Below are positions 5,151 through 7,554 of a stretch of DNA of 7,554 nucleotides, piece after piece (position 1 is the first letter of the stretch; each line of letters starts with the position of its first letter). The stretch comes from Methanosarcinales archaeon (GTDB lineage Archaea; Halobacteriota; Methanosarcinia; Methanotrichales; Methanotrichaceae): assembly GCA_013415595.1 (NCBI GenBank), contig JAAEEW010000161.1, positions 1 to 7,554 of the forward strand, in the 5' to 3' direction. The position numbers were made by a program, and so were the translations under genes. A model generated the notes under the pieces. It saw only the letters and a program-made list of their open reading frames with translations, had not been told where the DNA came from and did no database searches.

Positions 5151-5821
5151 TCCTCCTGGATCAGGTGCTCCACGATCCCGGCGAACCCCTGGCCAAATGG
5201 CCCGGCGGAGACGTAGTCACAGACCGCCTTCACCTCTTCCCGGGCGTTGGCCACTGCCGCGGCGTAGCCTGCCACCTCCATCATGGGGATGTCGCTGTAG
5301 CTGTCTCCCACAGCCACGAACTGGTGCATGGGGATGTCCAGGATCTCGGAGACCCGCTTCAGGCCGGTGGCCTTGCTCACTGACCGGTTCTTGATGTGCA
5401 CGGCAAAGCCGGTGTCCACCAGCTCCACCGGCAGTCCGGCGTCCTGCAGAATTCGTCCCGCCAATTCCAAGTCGAAGTCGTTCTTCAGCACCAGGTCGGT
5501 CAGACGGTAGCGGGAGTCGAAGGCCTGCACCTCGAAGTTCTCCTGCAGAATCTGGAAAGCCCGGTCGCAGGGCTCCCGGCTGGCCAGCATCTCCATCCGG
5601 TCGTGGATGGAGATGACGCCCCCGTTCTCGGCCACGAAATGATGGCTGCCCAGCATTATGGAGATCGCCCGGGTGAAGCAGTGGGTGTTTCCGGTGGCCA
5701 GGACCACCGGCACCTTGAGCCTGTAAAGGGCAGAGAGGGAGGCCGGGTCCATGCGGCGGGACATGTCGGTGAGGGTGCCGTCGATGTCCAGGGCCATGGC
5801 TCTGATGGTCAATTCCCCCAT
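5135..5821 (-). CDS. archaeal phosphoglycolate phosphatase-like HAD hydrolase
   Basis: This is a cytoplasmic HAD-superfamily phosphatase with a type IIB cap, most like archaeal phosphoglycolate phosphatase, which turns 2-phosphoglycolate into glycolate; sucrose- or mannosyl-phosphate phosphatases are relatives. All four motifs are present: D12/D14 in LDIDGTLTD (nucleophile and acid/base), T43-GN in LATGNT, K150 in SVSKATGL and GDSYSDIPMM at 172-181 with D173 and D177 for magnesium. Motif AENGG at 64-68 is typical of the family. The length, 228 residues, is normal. The start is unclear: ATG 5821 touches its own GGGGAGG site, while TTG 5812 has that site nine bases upstream and would begin TIRAMALDIDG, closer to relatives; ATG 5797 is a third choice. 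The gene converges on the YkgJ gene with 23 bases between stops. Confidence 0.93.
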   Translation of the reverse strand: MGELTIRAMALDIDGTLTDMSRRMDPASLSALYRLKVPVVLATGNTHCFTRAISIMLGSHHFVAENGGVISIHDRMEMLASREPCDRAFQILQENFEVQAFDSRYRLTDLVLKNDFDLELAGRILQDAGLPVELVDTGFAVHIKNRSVSKATGLKRVSEILDIPMHQFVAVGDSYSDIPMMEVAGYAAAVANAREEVKAVCDYVSAGPFGQGFAGIVEHLIQEDMFQL

Positions 5822-6072
5822 CCTCCCCGGCGGCTTAGAGTAGCTGCTTTCCCGGGAATTCCCGGGCCAGTCAGGCCGTCAATCTCCGTTCGATCGCTGG
5901 CCGCCTTGCCGGCCGCCCTGGCTGTTCCCTTGCCGGCCCTTGTGACCGCATCCAGGCCAAGCCACTTGCCGGCGGTCCACATGCCAGTCTCCCATTTAGT
6001 CACCATGATTTTCCCCATGCTGGCATTCGTTATCTCCATGATAGTCTTCATGATTTCCATGATTCTCTTCAT
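5809..6072 (-). CDS. doubtful AGK-rich small protein upstream of the HAD gene
   Basis: An 87-codon frame starts at ATG 6072, ends 13 bases inside the HAD gene and would be co-directional with it. The first 27 residues are rich in Met/Ile/Lys, and the middle repeats AGK three times (TAGKW, RAGKG, AAGKA) with GC-rich codons. A promoter is not evident and the site before the ATG (GGAAAG) is weak. Its first part overlaps, in another frame, the His-rich reading frame, whose repeat variation fits coding better. I recognise no family. If real it may start later, for example at ATG 6015 (MGKIMVTKWETG), and be translationally coupled to the HAD gene. Confidence 0.22.
   Translation of the reverse strand: MKRIMEIMKTIMEITNASMGKIMVTKWETGMWTAGKWLGLDAVTRAGKGTARAAGKAASDRTEIDGLTGPGIPGKAATLSRRGGWGN
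5851..5866. repeat. 16-bp perfect palindrome
   Basis: CCCGGGAATTCCCGGG is its own reverse complement. It lies 30 bases upstream of the HAD gene start, where a repressor operator or a leader hairpin would sit. Without a partner protein the role is unknown. Confidence 0.5.
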
Positions 6073-6235
6073 GATTCTTTCCGTGCTGGTCCAAACGACG
6101 TATCCACAACGCCCTCCATGATGAGTCGTTCACCTGGGGGACGGTTCTGACATCCCGGGAAGTGCATTTCGTCTGCATTTGAAATTTAGGTTTTCGATAC
6201 ACTTGCTGGATATTATCACGAGCTCTCTCTCTCAC
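5996..6235 (-). CDS. possible His-rich small protein divergent from the radical SAM gene
   Basis: The frame has 79 codons from GTG 6235 or 60 from ATG 6178 (MQTKCTSRD). The last 31 residues carry seven His, each preceded by Gln, Asn or Tyr and followed by Gly or Glu: DQHGKNHEENHGNHEDY, then HGDNECQHGENHGD and stop. Such tails bind nickel, zinc or cobalt in known metal chaperones, but no such domain is attached here. The DNA repeats have lengths in multiples of three, and differences between units (CAC/CAT; GGA/GGG/GGT) are silent in this frame but change residues on the opposite strand, which favours this frame as coding. Against it: no ribosome site, odd AT-rich codons, and a non-descript N-terminus. 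A TATA-like box at 6251-6260 points this way but would start transcription at or after GTG 6235, favouring ATG 6178. Confidence 0.35.
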   Translation of the reverse strand: MRERARDNIQQVYRKPKFQMQTKCTSRDVRTVPQVNDSSWRALWIRRLDQHGKNHEENHGNHEDYHGDNECQHGENHGD

Positions 6236-6250
6236 TCTCTTAAACGTGTA

Positions 6251-6260
6251 CTATTTAATT
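6251..6260. promoter_or_regulatory. TATA-like element in the divergent intergenic region
   Basis: CTATTTAATT reads AATTAAATAG on the minus strand, a fair archaeal TATA box pointing away from the radical SAM gene. On the plus strand the nearby AACTATTAATAC (6280-6291) and this box are both candidates for the radical SAM promoter, with starts expected about 25 bases downstream. The direction cannot be settled by eye. Confidence 0.35.
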
Positions 6261-6311
6261 GCTGATAATATTACAGGAAAACTATTAATACTTTGAAGAA
6301 GGCCACAAAAA

Positions 6312-6316
6312 AGGTG
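6312..6316 (+). promoter_or_regulatory. ribosome binding site of the radical SAM gene
   Basis: AGGTG with five bases before ATG 6322 can pair with the GGAGGTGA-type site complementary to 16S rRNA. It supports the chosen start, which also leaves only twelve residues before the first cluster cysteine, normal for the family. Confidence 0.6.
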
Positions 6317-6321
6317 TCTAA

Positions 6322-7473
6322 ATGCCTTTTCACGTCATGCTAATCCCCACCTTGGGCTGTCCTTCCAGTTGCAGCTATTGCTGGAGTTCCGAGGAAGGAT
6401 CGCCCATAATGAGCATTGAAACCATCAAGGACGTGGTTGAATGGCTCAAAAATTTCCGGGATGAGCCGGTGACCTTCACCTTCCACGGTGGAGAGCCGCT
6501 GCTTGCTGGCGCTGATTTTTACCGACAGGCTTTGCCTCTGCTCTCCCAGGGCCTGGGGCATCTGAAGATCGCCTTCGCTTTGCAGACCAACCTGTGGAAG
6601 ATGACGCCGGAGCTGGCAGAGATCCTGGCGGAGTACGGCATTCCCATCGGCTCCAGTCTGGACGGTCCAAAGGAGCTAAATGACCTGCAAAGAAGCTCCG
6701 GATACTACGATAAGACCCTGCGGGGCTACGAAATTGCCCGGGAGGGCGGCCTCACGGTGAGGTTCATCTGCACTTTTACCTCCTACTCCGTGAAGCACAA
6801 GGAGGAGATCTTCAATTATTTCCTGGAAAACGGCCTGACCCTCAAGCTGCATCCGGCTCTGCCGTCGTTGCGGGACAGGGACCCGGAAAAGTGGGCCCTG
6901 GATCCCAAAGAGTACGGCGAGCTGCTGGTCTATATCCTGGACAAGGCGGTGGAGAAGATCGACGAGATAGACATCATGAACATCAACGACCTGTGCAAAT
7001 GTGTCTTCACCGGCCGGGGAACGGTGTGCACCTACGTGGACTGCATGGGAGACACCTTTGCCGTGGGGCCTGACGGAAGCATCTATCCCTGCTACCGTTT
7101 CGTGGGCATGCCTGAGTACATAATGGGAAACGTCCGGGATCATCCCTCAATGGAAGACCTGGCCCAATCCAGGGCCTGGAAGCTCATGCACCAGTTCAAG
7201 GAGTATGTGGACCGGGAATGCAGGAAATGCCGGCACATCAAATACTGCCGGGGTGGCTGCCCCTACAATGCCATAGCTCCCACCGGGGGCCAGGTGACGG
7301 GTGTGGACCCCCACTGCGTGGCTTACAAGATAATATTTGACGAGATCAACGACCGCTTCAACCGGGAGATGCTGGGCTCCTTCGCCCTGGAGATGGGCGA
7401 GCCCCAGGGGGCCAGGCCGGCAGGCCCGGGGATCATGGCCCTGATGCGAAAGATGGCCTCAAATCCCAGCTAG
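6322..7473 (+). CDS. radical SAM/SPASM enzyme, putative peptide or protein modifier
   Basis: The product is 383 residues. C13-x3-C17-x2-C20 in GCPSSCSYCW binds the 4Fe-4S cluster that cleaves S-adenosylmethionine; GGEP at 56-59 contacts the cofactor. QTN at 88-90 and SLDGP at 112-116 are typical of the anaerobic sulfatase-maturase and peptide-modifying branch. The C-terminal SPASM domain has the full pattern C241-x15-C257 (with G252-x4-C257), then C300-x2-C303-x5-C309-x3-C313 and C332, enough for two auxiliary clusters. It is soluble, oxygen-sensitive by expectation. It recalls the methanogen family of putative peptide-modifying enzymes typified by Mhun_1560 (recalled, not searched). No sulfatase or obvious precursor peptide is next to it; the only nearby small frame is the His-rich one divergent from it. 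It has its own AT-rich promoter region, AGGTG before the ATG and a T-rich tract after the stop, so it is probably a single-gene unit. Confidence 0.93.
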   Translation: MPFHVMLIPTLGCPSSCSYCWSSEEGSPIMSIETIKDVVEWLKNFRDEPVTFTFHGGEPLLAGADFYRQALPLLSQGLGHLKIAFALQTNLWKMTPELAEILAEYGIPIGSSLDGPKELNDLQRSSGYYDKTLRGYEIAREGGLTVRFICTFTSYSVKHKEEIFNYFLENGLTLKLHPALPSLRDRDPEKWALDPKEYGELLVYILDKAVEKIDEIDIMNINDLCKCVFTGRGTVCTYVDCMGDTFAVGPDGSIYPCYRFVGMPEYIMGNVRDHPSMEDLAQSRAWKLMHQFKEYVDRECRKCRHIKYCRGGCPYNAIAPTGGQVTGVDPHCVAYKIIFDEINDRFNREMLGSFALEMGEPQGARPAGPGIMALMRKMASNPS

Positions 7474-7497
7474 GCCGATCAGCTTTAATCTTAACTT

Positions 7498-7520
7498 AAT
7501 TTTTTAATTTCAACTCTTTT
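7498..7520 (+). terminator. T-rich archaeal terminator after the radical SAM gene
   Basis: A run of six T (7500-7505) in AATTTTTTAATTT and a second TTTT (7517-7520) begin 25 bases after the stop at 7473. Archaeal RNA polymerase ends transcription at such T tracts without needing a hairpin. Confidence 0.55.
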
Positions 7521-7554
7521 AAGCAAAATGGCCTGGTGCCCGGCACTTGATCGG

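Larger units (their letters stand above)
5822..6321. other. 500-bp region without a confident gene
   Basis: Apart from the two doubtful minus-strand frames, this stretch holds the 16-bp palindrome, three CTTGCCGGC words (within 5900-5975), an ATCATG-rich repeat (6000-6080 read on the minus strand), a CT-rich simple run (6221-6240) and an AT-rich block (6241-6300) that serves as promoter region for the radical SAM gene. On the plus strand 5981-6121 can encode a 46-residue hydrophobic peptide, judged antisense to the His-rich frame. Confidence 0.6.

Noticed and set aside
4796..5383. 195-codon plus-strand frame spanning two genes
   Set aside because: It overlaps the YkgJ gene out of frame and then runs antisense through the HAD gene.
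5396..6121. Long plus-strand frame of 241 codons ending in a hydrophobic segment
   Set aside because: Most of it is antisense to the well-supported HAD gene. The hydrophobic end (from ATG 5981, 46 residues) has no ribosome site, and the repeat differences there change residues, whereas they are silent in the minus-strand His-rich frame.
6219..6240. CT-rich simple repeat as a functional site
   Set aside because: It is a short imperfect dinucleotide run; nothing distinguishes it from low-complexity sequence next to a promoter.

Overview
The window looks like a chromosomal segment of a methanogenic archaeon, possibly a GC-rich Methanothrix (Methanosaeta)-like species. This is inferred from the archaeal phosphoglycolate-phosphatase-type HAD enzyme, the methanogen-style radical SAM/SPASM enzyme, the ScpB homologue, TTAAATA-like TATA elements in AT-rich gaps, purine-rich GGAGG ribosome sites and a T-rich 3' flank. 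The genus is a guess; the archaeal assignment is firmer.

Layout: (a) 1-1181, minus strand: the N-terminal 393 residues of an IS66-family transposase that runs off the left edge, AT-richer than the rest. (b) 1182-1450: AT-rich gap with candidate promoters. (c) 1451-5111, plus strand: five genes in one direction, namely a small TIGR04076-like protein, a long ScpB-type segregation protein with no ordinary start codon, a zinc-ribbon/winged-helix protein, a DUF1003 membrane protein started by TTG, and a YkgJ-type CxxCxxCC protein whose N-terminal part is made of 15-bp repeats. (d) 5135-5821, minus strand: a HAD phosphatase convergent with the YkgJ gene, the two 3' ends lying in a 27-bp tandem duplication. 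(e) 5822-6321: about 500 bp without a confident gene, holding a 16-bp perfect palindrome, an AGK-rich reading frame and a His-rich small reading frame pointing away from the next gene. (f) 6322-7473, plus strand: a radical SAM/SPASM enzyme of the peptide-modifying/anaerobic sulfatase-maturase type, followed by a T-rich terminator.

The genes do not form one obvious pathway. ScpB serves chromosome organisation, the HAD enzyme is housekeeping phosphatase metabolism, and the others are regulatory, membrane or metal-binding proteins of unknown role. The most interesting places are the non-canonical ScpB start and its extra C-terminal domain, the repeat-built start of the YkgJ gene, the duplicated convergent gene ends, and the radical SAM enzyme with a His-rich small reading frame divergent from it. 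No RNA gene, CRISPR array or replication origin was recognised.
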